64,000 bases of DNA from positions 21,394,001 to 21,458,000 of the forward strand of contig NC_071670.1 in NCBI RefSeq assembly GCF_028554725.1, in the 5' to 3' direction. Each line of letters starts with the position of its first letter. Within the stretch, counting starts at the first letter, position 1. The DNA is from Zeugodacus cucurbitae (Eukaryota > Arthropoda > Insecta > Diptera > Tephritidae). The translations under genes were made by a program, and so were the position numbers. Shown here in pieces: positions 36,770-48,199 of the stretch. The notes under the pieces are model-generated. The model made no database searches. It was not told the origin of the DNA and saw nothing but the letters and a program-made list of their open reading frames with translations.

Positions 36770-38071
36770 GCAACACAAAAAGGGAGACCCCACAATTTGC
36801 GCCAATTACCGTGGGATAAGCCTCCTCAACATCGCGTATAAGGTTCTGTCGAGCGTATTGTGTGAAAGACTAAAGCCCAACAAACTGATTGGACCTTATC
36901 AGTGTGGCTTTAGACCTGGAAAATCAACAACAGACCAGATATTCACCATGCGCCAAATTTTGGAGAAGACCCGTGAAAATAGGATCGACACACACCATCT
37001 CTTTGTCGACTTTAAAGCTGCTTTCGACAGCACGAAAAGGAGTTGCCTTTATGCCGCGATGTCTGAATTTGGTATCCCCGCAAAACTAATACGGCTGTGT
37101 AAACTGACGTTGAGCAACACCAAAAGCTCCGTCAGGATCGGGAAGGACCTCTCCGAGCCGTTCGATACCAGACGAGGTTTCAGACAAGGTGACTCACTAT
37201 CGTGCGACTTCTTTAACTTGATGCTGGAAAAAATTATAAGAGCTGCAGAGCTAAATAGAGAAGCTACAATCTTCTACAAGAGTGTACAGCTACTGGCGTA
37301 CGCCGATGATTTCGATATCATTGGAAACAACACCCGCGCTGTTAGTTCTGCTTTTTCCAGACTGGATAAGGAAGCGAAGAGTATGGGTCTGGTGTGAACG
37401 AGGACAAGACGAAATATCTCCTGTCATCAAACAAACAGTCAGCGCATTCGCGTCTTGGCTTCCACGTCACTGTTGACAGTCATAACTTTGAAGTTGTAGA
37501 TAATTTCGTCTACCTGGGAACCAGCATTAACAGCAATAACAATATCAGCCTGGAAATCCAACGCAGAATCACTCTTGCCAACAGGTGCTACTATGGACTA
37601 AGTAGGCAATTGAAAAGTAAAGTCCTCTCTCGACGAACAAAAACCAAACTCTACAAGTCCCTCATCATTCCCGTCCTACTTTACGGTGCAGAAGCGTGGA
37701 CGATGTCAACATCAGATGAGACGGCACTAGGAGTTTTCAAGAGAAAGGTTTTGCGGAATTTATGGTCCCTTAAACATTGGCAACGGCGAATACCGCTGAC
37801 GATGGAACGATGAGCTGTATATGTTATTCGACGACATAGACATAGTCCAGCGAATAAAAAAACAGCGGCTACGCTGGCGAATGGATGAAAGTGCTCCAGC
37901 TCTGAAAGTATTCGATGCAGTACCCGCTGGTGGAAGCCGAGGAAGAGGGAGACCTCCCCTCCGATGGAAGGACCAGGTGGAGAGGGACCTGGCTTCGCTT
38001 GGTATAACCAATTGGCGCCAAACTGCCAGAAGGAGGGATACGTGGCGCGCTGTTTTGGACTCGGCTAATGT
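36770..38071 (+). pseudogene. RTE-like LINE reverse transcriptase, copy R4 (best preserved)
   Basis: After a broken start (ANYRG-like text near 36810), an open frame (36858-37397) gives KLIGPYQCGFRPGKSTTDQI, FVDFKAAFDS, GFRQGDSLSCDFFN and the polymerase box LAYADDFDIIG. One frameshift near 37395 then leads to NEDKTKYLLSSNKQ, FVYLGTSINSNNNISL and YGAEAWTM (37394-37813). A second break near 37770 leads to the tail GSRGRGRPPLRWKDQVERD (37821-38070). The endonuclease half is absent. At 38071 it stops against the broken 3' side of a minus-strand jockey element. Confidence 0.88.
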
Positions 38072-40280
38072 AACTCGAAAATTTAACATGTTACACTTTT
38101 GTTCATTCATATTTATACGCCAGTTGGCTAGCCATTCTTCGACAGAACTTAAGTGCTCCGCCAATATTCTTGATGCTATAATGGGGCATTTGTTACGGCT
38201 CACTATAGCTGTGTCATCAGCAAAAGTTGATTTCAAAACATTGTATATAGTTGGGCCTAAAACACTGTCCTGTGGTACTCCAGCTCTTATCTGTCGTTTA
38301 TCAGATTAGAAGTCTCCTACTTTCACCATTAATTGTATATTTTTTAAATAGGAGTCCAGTATTTTATACAATTCTAAAGGTAGAATATTTTTAATCTTCT
38401 ATAAAAGTCCTTAATGCCACACCTTATCAAACGCTTGAGCCACATCTAGAAATATAGCTGAACAGTACTCTCTGTGCTCAAATGCTTTTCTTATTCCGTT
38501 AGTTATTCTATTTACTTTCTCTATCGTGATATGTTTTGCACGAAACACGAATTGATGCGTTGGTATTACATTATTTTCGTGGATGAAAGGAGGCATCTTT
38601 GATAGTAACACCTTTTAAATTTTTTTTGAAACACAGAAGAAGACTGATTGGTCTGTATGAAGACGGTTGTGTTAGTTCCTTCCCAGGTTTTTCTATCAGG
38701 ATAATCTGCGACTTTTTCCATGAAATTGGATAGTATCCAAAACTAAGAATTGAATTGAAGAACAAAGAGCACATCTACAGCAATATTTGGTAACTCAATT
38801 AGCATTTTTAGGGTGAAATATTCTTGTCCTGGCGACTTTTTGAAATTAAGTTATTTTATGATGCTCATAATTTTAGAAGGTGGAGTCTTAAAGGACTCGA
38901 GCGACTCATTCGATGTGTTAGGTAAGTTTGTTAACTTAATGTTGTTCTTTGGGCAATTAGATTGAAATACCTTTTCTAGGTGATTTGCAAAACAATTAGC
39001 CTTTCCTCGTCACTTCGGGCCCAATTCCCACACAAGTCTCGGATAGGCATGTTGGAGTCGGCTGGTGGCTTCATGGACTTTTGGCCCTTCCATAGTGAAT
39101 TTGGCTTGCTTGAGATAACTTCTTTATATATATATATTTTTGATTTCTTCCTCGCATTTAAGCGGTTTTTTAATTTAGCAGATTACAATTGCTTTTCTAT
39201 ATCTTTGTTAGTGATTTTTCTGAGACCGAGTGGCTTATAGTTTTTGTTTGGTGTTGCTAAGACAATAATATTAATGTGGCTACTCACGTATTTTTTATAT
39301 TTTAACCACTTCTTTTTATAGGACGTTAGACCCACTTTTGGATCAACGAATATGGGTTGTTCACATAGCTTTATTAGTACAGGAGAGTGATCAGAAGATA
39401 GGTCAGTACATGTATCAACTGTTATGTGCGATTTATCTATATTTTTGATTACAGCAAAATCAATTACATCATTTACGATCACTATGCCAATTTGTCGGCT
39501 TACCAGGAGATATTATGTCAAGGTTATTGTGCCTATTTATAATAGTGTGAAACAGCTGTCGTCCTTTCGGATTAATTAGTCGTGAGCCCCAATACATATG
39601 TTATGCATTATAATCTCCACCTGCTAGAAATCTATGGCCCAGCGTTCCAAAAAAGTCTTCGAATTCGCTATCCGTAATTTTGAAACGAGGTGAACAGTAT
39701 ATAGCCGTCAGGTTTAAGTCCCCGCAACGATTTTTTATAGATATTGTTGTAGATTGTAACTGCGCTGTAGCACGAGATTCTGCGTGATTATGGGTGGTGG
39801 TTTAGTCGTTTTCTAACTAACACTGCAGTTCCACCATGTGCCTTTCCATCTGGGTGATTTGTAACATAGAGTCTAAATCCCGGTATAAAGAAGTTATTTT
39901 TATTCGTAAGATGAGTTTCTGACTATAGTATTACATCTATATTATTTTCATTCTATATTATTTTCATCCAGAAATCTAATAAGTTCCAATTTATGTTGGT
40001 TAACACCGTTAGCATTCCATATACATACAGTCATGTGAAAAATAATAGGGACACATGACACGTGTCCCTATTATTTCGCACACTCAAAAACGATCTTACT
40101 TCACAAAATGATCAACATTTTTTCTTTGATAACGGTTCTTTACTTCACTGACATCCCAGCAAACAATTGCATGTTAAATTTTTTATATTTTTTTTATATT
40201 ATTTTTAATTTTAGTTATTACCTATTTTCAAGCAAGTGTCCCTATTATTTTTCATCTGACTGTATGTTAAGTTCGCTCAT
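38072..40280 (-). pseudogene. Jockey ORF2 remnant (endonuclease and reverse transcriptase)
   Basis: Reading leftwards, the start is followed by IWNANGVNQHKLELIRFL (interrupted by the MITE), the start of the endonuclease. Near 39420 it reads TDLSSDHSPVLI, the endonuclease C-terminal box with its S-D-H. Near 38670 comes SYRPISLL, near 38440 AIFLDVAQAFDKVWH (polymerase motif A), and near 38230 FADDTAIVSRN (motif C). Several stops and frameshifts lie between these, so it is inactive. The thumb region and 3' UTR are missing. Confidence 0.85.
40028..40262. mobile_element. Tc1/mariner-type MITE of 235 bp
   Basis: The ends cagtcatgtgaaaaataata and its inverse at 40243-40262 are inverted repeats of about 27 bp with two mismatches, including the phrase aataatagggacac. 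TA lies on both sides (40026-40027 and 40263-40264). Removing the element and one TA restores continuous jockey ORF2 codons, so the insertion site is exact. No transposase is encoded. Confidence 0.88.
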
Positions 40281-40399
40281 TTTTTACTTAAAAAAGATTG
40301 CAACCTTTGGTTTTGTGCTTTGATTACCTCTAGAATAATATTTTGCATTGTAGACATAAATTGAGTCACACATTGGATAAGGTTTAAACTCATTGTTTC

Positions 40400-40789
40400 C
40401 AAAGTGTATTCAACAAAGTGAACTAAATATATGACATTTAATTTTTTTTACCCGAATTTGACATGTTGCCATTGATTTAACCCTTACATTTATTCAAAAA
40501 TTCAAATTTTGAAATTTAAAAGTAAACAAATTTCAAACCAAAAAACATATTTTTTAAATGAGTAAAAGAAAATGCCGAATACTTTCTGCTTATGCAAAAC
40601 AACTCATGGAAGCAATTTACTAATGTTTTGTGCTCCAACTGACAAATTGCAAACAATTTTATCAATATAAATTATATTGTTCAAGATAAAAAAGACGGGT
40701 TAATGTAAACATATACATGAATTGTTTACTATTTTATTGTCAAAAACGGTTATGTCAAATACTTAGTTCACTTTGTTGAATACACTTTG
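40400..40789. mobile_element. hAT-type MITE of 390 bp, complete
   Basis: The ends (caaagtgtattcaacaaagt and its inverse) are perfect inverted repeats over about 27 bp. An 8-bp target duplication, attgtttc, stands at 40392-40399 and again at 40790-40797, which is the hallmark of the hAT superfamily. It inserted near the end of jockey ORF1. No ORF is present. Relatives lie at 9820-10117 and 24830-24925. Confidence 0.92.
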
Positions 40790-41261
40790 ATTGTTTCAAT
40801 GCTTCCATTTGGTTGGTTTTGGGGCAATTGCATTTGTGCAGTGTTGCCTTTCACCATGTTTGCACAGCTCCCTTGTGTAGCATTATTTTTAAGAATACCT
40901 TGTTTTGAAGTATGTACAGGGGTTTCAATAACTTCGTTAGATGGAATATTTATCATTTGATTACGGCGTGTTTGAATTCCAACAGACAATTTCGTTTTTA
41001 AATATTTGTATACAGCGCAGCCCCTATAGTTTGCAGTGTGGTTTCCACCACAATTACTACATTTTTTATTTAAACCCACTTTTTTAAGAGTACATTTTGA
41101 AGTAGGATGTAGATCACCGCACACCACACAGACACTGCGTAGGGTACAATATGCTTTCGTGTGACCGCACTCGTGGCAGTGGGTGCATTGTATTGGACCA
41201 TTGGTTCCTCGACGGTAATTCTGGAGCAGATATTTTAAATTATAGATTGCGTATGTTTCAT
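40790..41261 (-). pseudogene. Jockey ORF1, zinc-knuckle part
   Basis: The minus-strand frame (41277-40768) gives ETYAIYNLKYLLQNYRR, then three cysteine-rich knuckles: CTHCHECGHTKAYC, CVVCGDLHPTSKC and CSNCGGNHTANYRGC. They are the nucleic-acid-binding knuckles of a jockey Gag-like ORF1. The first few residues of the open frame belong to the mini-me insertion, and the last few (from KVYSTK) to the hAT-type MITE. The upstream half of ORF1 lies beyond the mini-me copy at 42456-43285. Confidence 0.85.
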
Positions 41262-42465
41262 TATACTCTCGCAACAAATGTTGCTAAAGAGAGTATTATA
41301 GTTTTGTTCACATAACGGTTGTTTGTAACACCCAAACCTAAACGAGTTAGATATAGGGTTATATATACCAAAGTGATCAGGGTGAAGAGTGGAGTTCAAA
41401 TCCGAATGTCTGTCTGTCCGTCCGTCCGTCTGTGCAAGCTGTAACTTGAGTAAAAATTAAGATATCTTGATGAAACTTGGCATACTCATTTCTTGGCACC
41501 ATAGGAAGGGTGCTTTCGAAAATGAGCAAAATGAGCCCACAAAATGGCGAAAACCGAAAACACATAAAGTGCCATAACTAAGCCATAAATTAAGTTATGG
41601 AATTTAAGTTATTAATTTCGTATGAAGGATCGCACTATGAAGAGGCATATTTGGATGTAAGTTTTTTGGGGAAGTGGGCGTGGCCCCGCCCTCTACTAAG
41701 TTTTTTGTACATATCTCGCAAACCAATAGAGCTATATAAACCAAACTTTCTGCAGTCGTTTTTTTTAGCCACTTCCTAATACAGTTCAAAAATGAAAGAA
41801 ATCGGATCATAACCACGCCCACCTCCCATACAAAAGTTAGGTTGAAAATTACTAAAAGTGGGTTAACTCACTAACGAAAAACGTCAGAAACACTAAATTT
41901 CACGTAAGAACTGGCAGATGGGAGCTGCACTCGGATTTTTTCACAAAATGGAAAATGGGCGTGGCGTCGCCCACTTATGGGTCAAAAACCATATCTCAGG
42001 AACTGCTCGACCGATTTCAATGAAACTTGGTTTGTAATAGTATCCTTACATCCCAATGATATGTTGTGAAAATAGGCCAAATCGCTTCACAACCACGCCT
42101 ACTTCCTATATACCAGATCTTTGAAGACAATCTGAATCGTTTACTTTACAATATATAAAGTAAGTACTAGTAAAGATATCGGTGCAGAACTTGGCACAAT
42201 TACTATGTTAATAGTGTGGCAGCCACATTATAAAAATCGCCGAAATCGGACCATATGTTTTTAAGGCCCCATATATCGAACACGAGGACCTCGGTACTTC
42301 TAACCTAATATTATGGTTTCCAACTTTCAATGGACTTTATACAATATATATGACGAATATGTGGGTCAAATTGTGTATTATATAATATAAATAAAGTTAA
42401 ATAAATAAATGGCGAGAGTATAAAATGTTCGGTTACACCCGAACTTAGCCCTTCTTTACTTGTTT
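41262..42465 (+). mobile_element. mini-me/DINE-like repeat, copy K (full length)
   Basis: This complete copy of 1.2 kb serves as a reference. The 5' end tatactctcgcaacaaatgt folds back on agagagtat. Then follow gttgtttgtaacaccc, the GTCY tract near 41409-41432, gcaagctgtaacttgag, and many tgggcgtgg phrases. The 3' end has gcgagagtataaaatg, the hairpin ttcggttacacccgaac and ttacttgttt. It splits jockey ORF1, and the flanking codons on each side continue the same protein, so the boundaries are known to within a few bases. Confidence 0.9.
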
Positions 42466-43285
42466 TTCTTTAGTTGCTTATTATTTGGAACCAATTCTAT
42501 TTTGAACACTGCTTGTGGGAGTTTGTTTCTGTTAAATATATTTACTACTGATTGAATACTAAAACCACCTTCCAGTGCTTCTTTAACATTGTAAGAGTCT
42601 ACCGAAGACTCTATACTATATATGACTACCACTAGGCCTTTAGAGCTCTTCAGTTGGTAAGAGTAGTAATTCTTATTAATATTTGATAAGTATCTTACGA
42701 CATCCATGAAACTGTTTTCAGTGTACGTTTGAATTTTTGTTTCATCTATGTTACCTTTTTTTAAGGGCACTATGTGGAAATTGTTTGTGCCTATTAAATT
42801 ACTTAATTTGGAAACTAGCGCATTTGAGCTACGCTTACGCAAATAGATTGGAGGAGGTTTGGCATTCACTGCTGCTGTGGTACCATTTGCATTATCGTTA
42901 GGTTCTTTGCTGAGTAAGGCAAATCTGTTGCCATTTAAAATTTCTGGCTTTTTACCATTTGGCGTACCTGGTTGAAATTTTTTGGTATTGACCGCTGATT
43001 TAATTGGGCTTAATTTCCTGTTTACGTTGATATATCGGTCAATACCAGTCTGTATAGATCCTTCTGTTTTGTTTTTCTTCGCTGACCGGGTGTTTTCTGG
43101 TACGTACCTGCATACTTGTTGCTGTCAGCGCATTTGTTGTTGCCCGATTGCTGTTCAATGCTGCTTCTGCTGACTACGTCCTTTGCTTTTTTATTGCCAG
43201 GAGTTGATTTTGTAGGCTCGGCAAAGCTGAAGTAGGCATTTAAGGAATGCAAACGGCTTTGCTGGTGAGGCTGCGCAGCACTCAA
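42456..43285 (-). pseudogene. Jockey ORF1, N-terminal part
   Basis: Two minus-strand frames (43285-43022 and 42869-42456) cover the N-terminal part of ORF1. The second ends with LVVVIYSIESSVDSYNVKEA and LPQAVFKIELVPNN, which resembles the conserved domain that sits before the knuckles in jockey-type ORF1 proteins. One frameshift or stop near 43020 separates the two. The frame is then cut by mini-me copy K. Confidence 0.75.
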
Positions 43286-43491
43286 TTTTGTCTACTTTAA
43301 CTTATTTTGTTTTTTTTAATCTTTTTGTTTTGTGCGCTATTTGTTTATGTTTATTATTAACAATTTTTATTTTTTATTTTATTGTGTGTTTTCAAACATA
43401 ATAAATTTTATTGACTTTTCGTTTGTTTACTTTTTGAAAAGATCAGAATTTCCGGAGCTAATAAAAAAACACGTCCGTACACCTTGAACGC

Positions 43492-43636
43492 CTCTATTGA
43501 AAAACTTTGTGAACACTTTCGATCTTTAAAACCGATTCCGTGATGTCAGCAATAGGGGAAGTTTGAAATCTTGTGCAATAGCTTATAAAAGTATCACTTT
43601 CAGTGATGAATCTTGATATTAAATGCTCTTTCTTGT
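43492..43636 (-). pseudogene. BEL/Pao-like Gag N-terminal scrap, distal half
   Basis: The minus strand from the edge of mini-me copy L reads KKEHLISRFITESDTF and ADITESVLKIESVHKVF before a stop at 43492. The helical, charged text resembles the start of BEL/Pao Gag proteins. It appears to continue the frame that starts at 44914, with mini-me copy L inserted between. This is a resemblance call only. Confidence 0.4.
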
Positions 43637-44800
43637 TATACTCTCGCAACAAATGTTGCTAAAGAGACTATTATAGTTTTGTTCACATAACGGTTGTTTG
43701 TAACACCCAAAACTAAACGAGTTAGATATAGGATTATATATACCAAAGGGATCAGGGTGAAGAGTGGAGTTCAAATCCGAATGTCTGTCTGTCCGTCCGT
43801 CCGTCCGTCCGTCTGTGCAAGCTGTAACTTGAGTAAAAATTAAGATATCTTGACGAAACTTGGCAAACTTATTTCTTGGCACCATAGGAAGGTTGCTTTC
43901 GAAAATGAGCAAAATCGGATCACTGCCACGCCCACAAAATGGCGAAAACCGAAAACACATAAAGTGCCATAACTAAGCCATAAATAAAGCTATGGAAATA
44001 AAATTTGGTATGAAGGATCGTACTATTAAGGGGCGTATTTGGATGTAATTTTTTTGGGGAATGGGCGTGGCCCCGCCCCCTACTAAGTTTTTTGTATATA
44101 TCTCGCACACCAATAGAGCTATATAAACCAAACTTTCTGCAGTCGTTTTTTTAGCCACTTCCTAATACAGTCCAAAAATGAAAGAAATCGGATCATACCC
44201 ACGCCCACCTCCCATACAAAAGTTAGGTTGAAAATTACTAAAAGTGCATTAACTCACTAACGAAAAACGTCAGAAACACTAAATTTCACATAAAAAATGG
44301 CAGATGGAAGCTGTACTCAGATTTTTTTACAAAATGGAAAATGGGCGTGGCATCGCCCACTAATGGGTCAAAAACCATATCTCAGGAACTACTCCGATTT
44401 CAATGAAACTTGGTTTGTAATAGTTTCTTTACATCCCAATGATATGTTGCAAAAAATAGGCCAAATCGCTTCACAACCACGCCTACTCCCTATATACCAG
44501 AACTTTGAAGACGATCTGAAGTTTACTTTACAATATATAAAGTAAGCACTAGTAAAGATATCGATGCAGAAATACTACGTTTATAATGTGGCAGCCCCAT
44601 TCTAAAAATCACCGAAATCGGACCATAGGTTGTCAAGGCCCCATATATCGAACATGAGGACCTCGGTACTTCTAACCTAATATATATGACGAATATGTGG
44701 GTCAAATTGTGTATAATATAATATAAATAAAGTTAAATAAATAAATTGCGAGAGTATAAAATGTTCGGTTACACCCGAACTTAGCCCTTCCTTACTTGTT
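43637..44800 (+). mobile_element. mini-me/DINE-like repeat, copy L (full length)
   Basis: A complete copy closely matching copy K, with 5' end tatactctcgcaacaaatgt, a GTCY tract near 43783-43815, and the 3' hairpin ttcggttacacccgaac followed by ttacttgttt. A small deletion removes the phrase caatggactttatac near 44680. It splits a Gag-like frame on the minus strand. Confidence 0.9.
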
Positions 44801-44914
44801 TTATACTCTGCTTTGAGCGTGTAGCTTCTGCAGGTGTGCCTTGATTATCGTCATCAGCCATTTTTGAAATTTTTTGAAATGGGCTTGATTTAGATTTTTT
44901 TGACTCTGTGTTCA
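44801..44914 (-). pseudogene. BEL/Pao-like Gag N-terminal scrap, start
   Basis: A minus-strand ATG at 44914 opens the frame MNTESKKSKSSPFQK and then MADDDNQGTPAEATRSKQS before mini-me copy L. The following host frame resumes at 43636. The piece probably is the start of a BEL/Pao Gag, because sequence just upstream (45240-45310) resembles sequence upstream of the other BEL/Pao element near 56490-56575. Confidence 0.4.
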
Positions 44915-45560
44915 TTTAGAATATGAAAATTTGAAAATAAGATATATTATATTTCAGTGTCAACTTATAAAAGCAATTACTGGTTTTACGCCTTATTCGT
45001 TATATGCACGTAAATTTGCAGTTATGTGCGAATAAGTAGGTAGATGAATGTGCTTGGATGTTATGTCAAATATGTATGCATATATACTTTGTAACTAGCT
45101 TGTTACAACAATATATATAAATGTGTTTGCAGGAATTAAGCGAGTATGTATATATGTATGTTTGTACGTTTGTGTGCCTTTGATTTATTTCCTTTTTTGT
45201 GAATTTTATCATTTACCTTTGCTCTCTTTTGATGCAATCCAGCTTGTGTTTTAAGAAACATAAGGGGTATTGCGCGAGAAATTTGCAAGTAAATACTTGA
45301 TTTTTTTTATGTGTGTGTGTTTTTACACGAAGTTGAGTAAATCTATATATTTTGAAATTGAGTATATAAAACTGCTTAATTTTACTTAATATCGGTACTT
45401 GAATTTAACCGTATATTTGAACTTTTTTTTACTGTTAAACGGATTTCAAATTACTGGTTTTATGTGATATAAAACCGTATAATAAAGCATACATATATAT
45501 ACATGAAAATTTAAGACCACAAGTGAAATGGATACACTCCTTTGAATTTCCTCAGGGGTT
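44915..45560. other. AT-rich leader or LTR-like sequence of a BEL/Pao-like element
   Basis: The stretch ccagcttgtgttttaag, then gcaagtaaatacttga near 45239-45304 resembles ccagcttgttacttaat and gcaagtaataaatacttga near 56500-56575. The shared text suggests a common 5' leader or LTR. No gene is seen, and no exact LTR ends can be set. Confidence 0.4.
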
Positions 45561-47310
45561 TTGAAGTCCGTGTGGGTGTTTGCTTGGGATGTGACGAAGT
45601 TGCTGCAAAGAGTCGAAATAAAGAGCAAGCATTGGGATAAAGTTTTACACATAAAACTAGCAGATCCCAACTGCAACACTCCCATCACAAATAGATATTC
45701 TATTAGGCAGCGACCTTATACCGCAATACTAGAAGGTGTTGAAAAAATCTCAAAACTCCTTCTAGCTGAAAACATAATATTCGTTGGATACTGAGTGGGA
45801 TAATTGCGTAAACAGTTTCCACCATGACAACTCAAGTTGAAGAAATTTCATATGAATGCCTTAATTCATAATTAAGGAAATTTTGGGAGTTGAAAAAACC
45901 TACTAAAAAAGGGCGAAGTCAAAGCAGAATATGATGGCGTCTTAGCCTTCATACCTTCATTTATATCATATGGAGGAAGTAAGCCCATGTGAAAAAATAA
46001 TTAACGTCAAATAATATTCATTTTACATGACACATCATTCAGTAGTGAAGCCGGATAAAAATACAACAAAAGTAAGAGTTGTCTTCAATGCATCAAGATC
46101 CACTAGTTCGGGGAATTCCCTAAATGACATTTTATTTACGGGACCGACACTGCAAACGGACTTAATGCTCCCCATCTTAATTGGTGTTTATTCAGATACG
46201 TATTATGGGGACGTTGAAAAAATGTATCGACAAGTATTCGTACATGAAAAAAATCAAGGTTTTCAACGAATTATTTTCCGAAAATTTCCCAATAGTCCAC
46301 TAGACGACCTTAAACTAAAAAAGTTACCTTTGGCGTCAACTGTGCTCCATATCTGGCCTTTCCTACACTCCACGGACTGGCAGAAAACACAATGCCCAAA
46401 TTTCCTCTGGCAACCGATGTATTAAAACTCCCAACCGATGTATTAAAAACTCACGCGTATGTTGACGATATTCTGTCTGGAAAATCGCGGCAAATCACCC
46501 AAATATCATAAAAAATATACCAATAAATATCCTCTATTTCAACTTTTATCCTCTGTGGTAAAACTTTTTGACCCCGCAGGATGACTTTCGCCAATTATCA
46601 TACAAGCGAAAATCCTGATACAAGAATTATGGCTAGGCGGAACCGACTTGGACGAACAAGTGAAACCTCTTGCTAACAATCTCAATGACATCTTGACAAA
46701 CCAAATTTCACGGTGGGTAAACTACTCACCCGAATATAAAGTCGAACTACACGGCTTCTGCGACGCCTCTGAAAAGGCATATTGTGCCGCCATCTACATA
46801 TGTGAGCACACAAAACGTTACCGCAACCACAAGCCACTTACTAGTATCCAAAGCAAAGGTGGCTCCTTTAAAGACGTTAAGTCTACCACGACTGCTACTA
46901 GCGAAATTAATATCCATGGTACAGACCTATTTCAACTTGGCGACTGGTTGGATTCCGAAAATGTTTTTTCCTGGTTGGAAAAACTACCACATGCGTGGAA
47001 AACATATATTTCTAACCGCTCTTCTCAAATACATGGCCTAGTGGGAACAGCCACATGTCGACACGGAGCCAGTGCTGATATCCTGCTGATCTGGGTACAA
47101 GAGGGTGTACCTCGCTTCGTATTGCCCCCAATGGTGAACGGAATGGGTAAAGGATGGCAAATGCCAGAAAAGGCTCCAAAGCTTGGAGATTGTGTCTCAA
47201 TCAATGACGATTGCCTCCCCCTACTAAATAGCGCATTGGTTGCATATAGAAGCTCGTTAAACTATGCTTTTTGCCAACAGCCGATAAAACCGTGCATAAA
47301 CCGTTAATAA
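45561..47310 (+). pseudogene. BEL/Pao pol, decayed copy 1
   Basis: Broken plus-strand frames follow the order of a BEL/Pao polyprotein. The protease end reads KLADPNCNTPITN, near 46060 the reverse transcriptase reads KVRVVFNASRSTSSGNSLND and YGDVEKMYRQVFVHEKN, near 46575 VVKLFDPAG, and near 46740 the RNase H reads VELHGFCDASEKAYCAA. Nearly all of the integrase is deleted, but in another frame the C-terminus LVKLCFLPTADKT remains near 47260. The polymerase box YVDDILSG survives only in part near 46460. Many stops make it inactive. It is clearly related to the minus-strand copy 2. Confidence 0.85.
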
Positions 47311-47357
47311 TAAACTGATAAAAAAGCGCAAAATAAACCACAAATAATAACTTAAAG

Positions 47358-47935
47358 ATGGATGTCGATGGGGCAACTGCACCAATGCCAACCATGCGTT
47401 CCGCTGGCCATGTGCCACACCCTGAGACTGTCCCAACCGAAGTGCTCCGAAAAATCACGGCAGCAACGCCGTCAATCGCTGCACGGCGTGCAACCCGAGC
47501 AACTCCGACGTCGCCACTGAATGAGCCACCCCGTCTCCGATGTCCACTTTGTTGTCGCTCTCACAGGTTGCCACACTGCGGCAAATTTAAAGGGATGCAA
47601 TCTCAACAACGTCTGCAGGTCGTCCAGGCCCATCGCCATTGCCTGATTTGAATTGCGCCTACCCACACCACTCAGTGTACGTCCAGCTATCTGTGCCAAA
47701 TGTGTATGCTGCTGCACGACTCGCACCTGCACGGCAACATCAGCCCCCAAACCTGGCGACCCCCTGCTCAACACAACCGCGGGGGTAGAAGACGTCCTAA
47801 ACGACAGGAACAACGAAGGCCGATAACTTCTCCGGAGGATTCGTGGCAACATTACGACGGCACCGGACTAGGCCACAATCCCTTCGTCCAACCGGCCTCA
47901 GCAACATGGTAGCCACCCTGCAATAACTCCAGGCT
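47358..47935 (+). pseudogene. Zinc-knuckle ORF downstream of BEL/Pao pol, copy 1 (broken)
   Basis: The frame starts at an ATG (MDVDGATAPMPTM), has a basic stretch, and then the knuckle region CPLCCRSHRLPHC and QQRLQVVQAHRHCL. A stop at 47649-47651 (where an asparagine-cysteine pair would be expected) breaks it. Downstream text in other frames is still similar to the end of copy 2. It begins about 50 nt after the last pol codons. The role is unknown; nucleic-acid binding is inferred from the knuckles. Confidence 0.65.
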
Positions 47936-48199
47936 AAGAATTTGCCTAGGGGAACTGGGATGGCTAAATGAGCCTCAATTCCCTACGCTCAATCAACATA
48001 CTTTACATAAATATCACACTAGCACTCAATCCCGGAAAACTAATAGCACCCTGGACACACACCATTCCCAACATTCAACATACGCATCACTAACACGTTA
48101 CATTCACCACACTCACCACCACCTACAATCCATACCATACATCACTCAAGAGAGAGTTACACATTCACACTGTATACCGACACACACATACATATAACA

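Larger units (their letters stand above)
38072..43490 (-). mobile_element. Jockey-like LINE, ORF1 and ORF2, with three later insertions
   Basis: On the minus strand this is a jockey-clade element that keeps its 5' side but lacks its 3' end, the reverse of normal LINE truncation. ORF1 starts near 43285 (MSAAQPHQQSR). ORF2 starts at 40280, and its first codons are split by a Tc1-type MITE. Endonuclease and reverse transcriptase frames follow to 38072, with many stops. Insertions are a mini-me copy at 41262-42465 and a hAT-type MITE at 40400-40789, both in ORF1, and the Tc1-type MITE at 40028-40262. The missing 3' part begins exactly where the RTE-like copy R4 ends. Confidence 0.88.

Noticed and set aside
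41409..41432. CRISPR-like short direct repeats (GTCT/GTCC runs at several places)
   Set aside because: They are continuous microsatellites without spacers, inside a fly transposon family.
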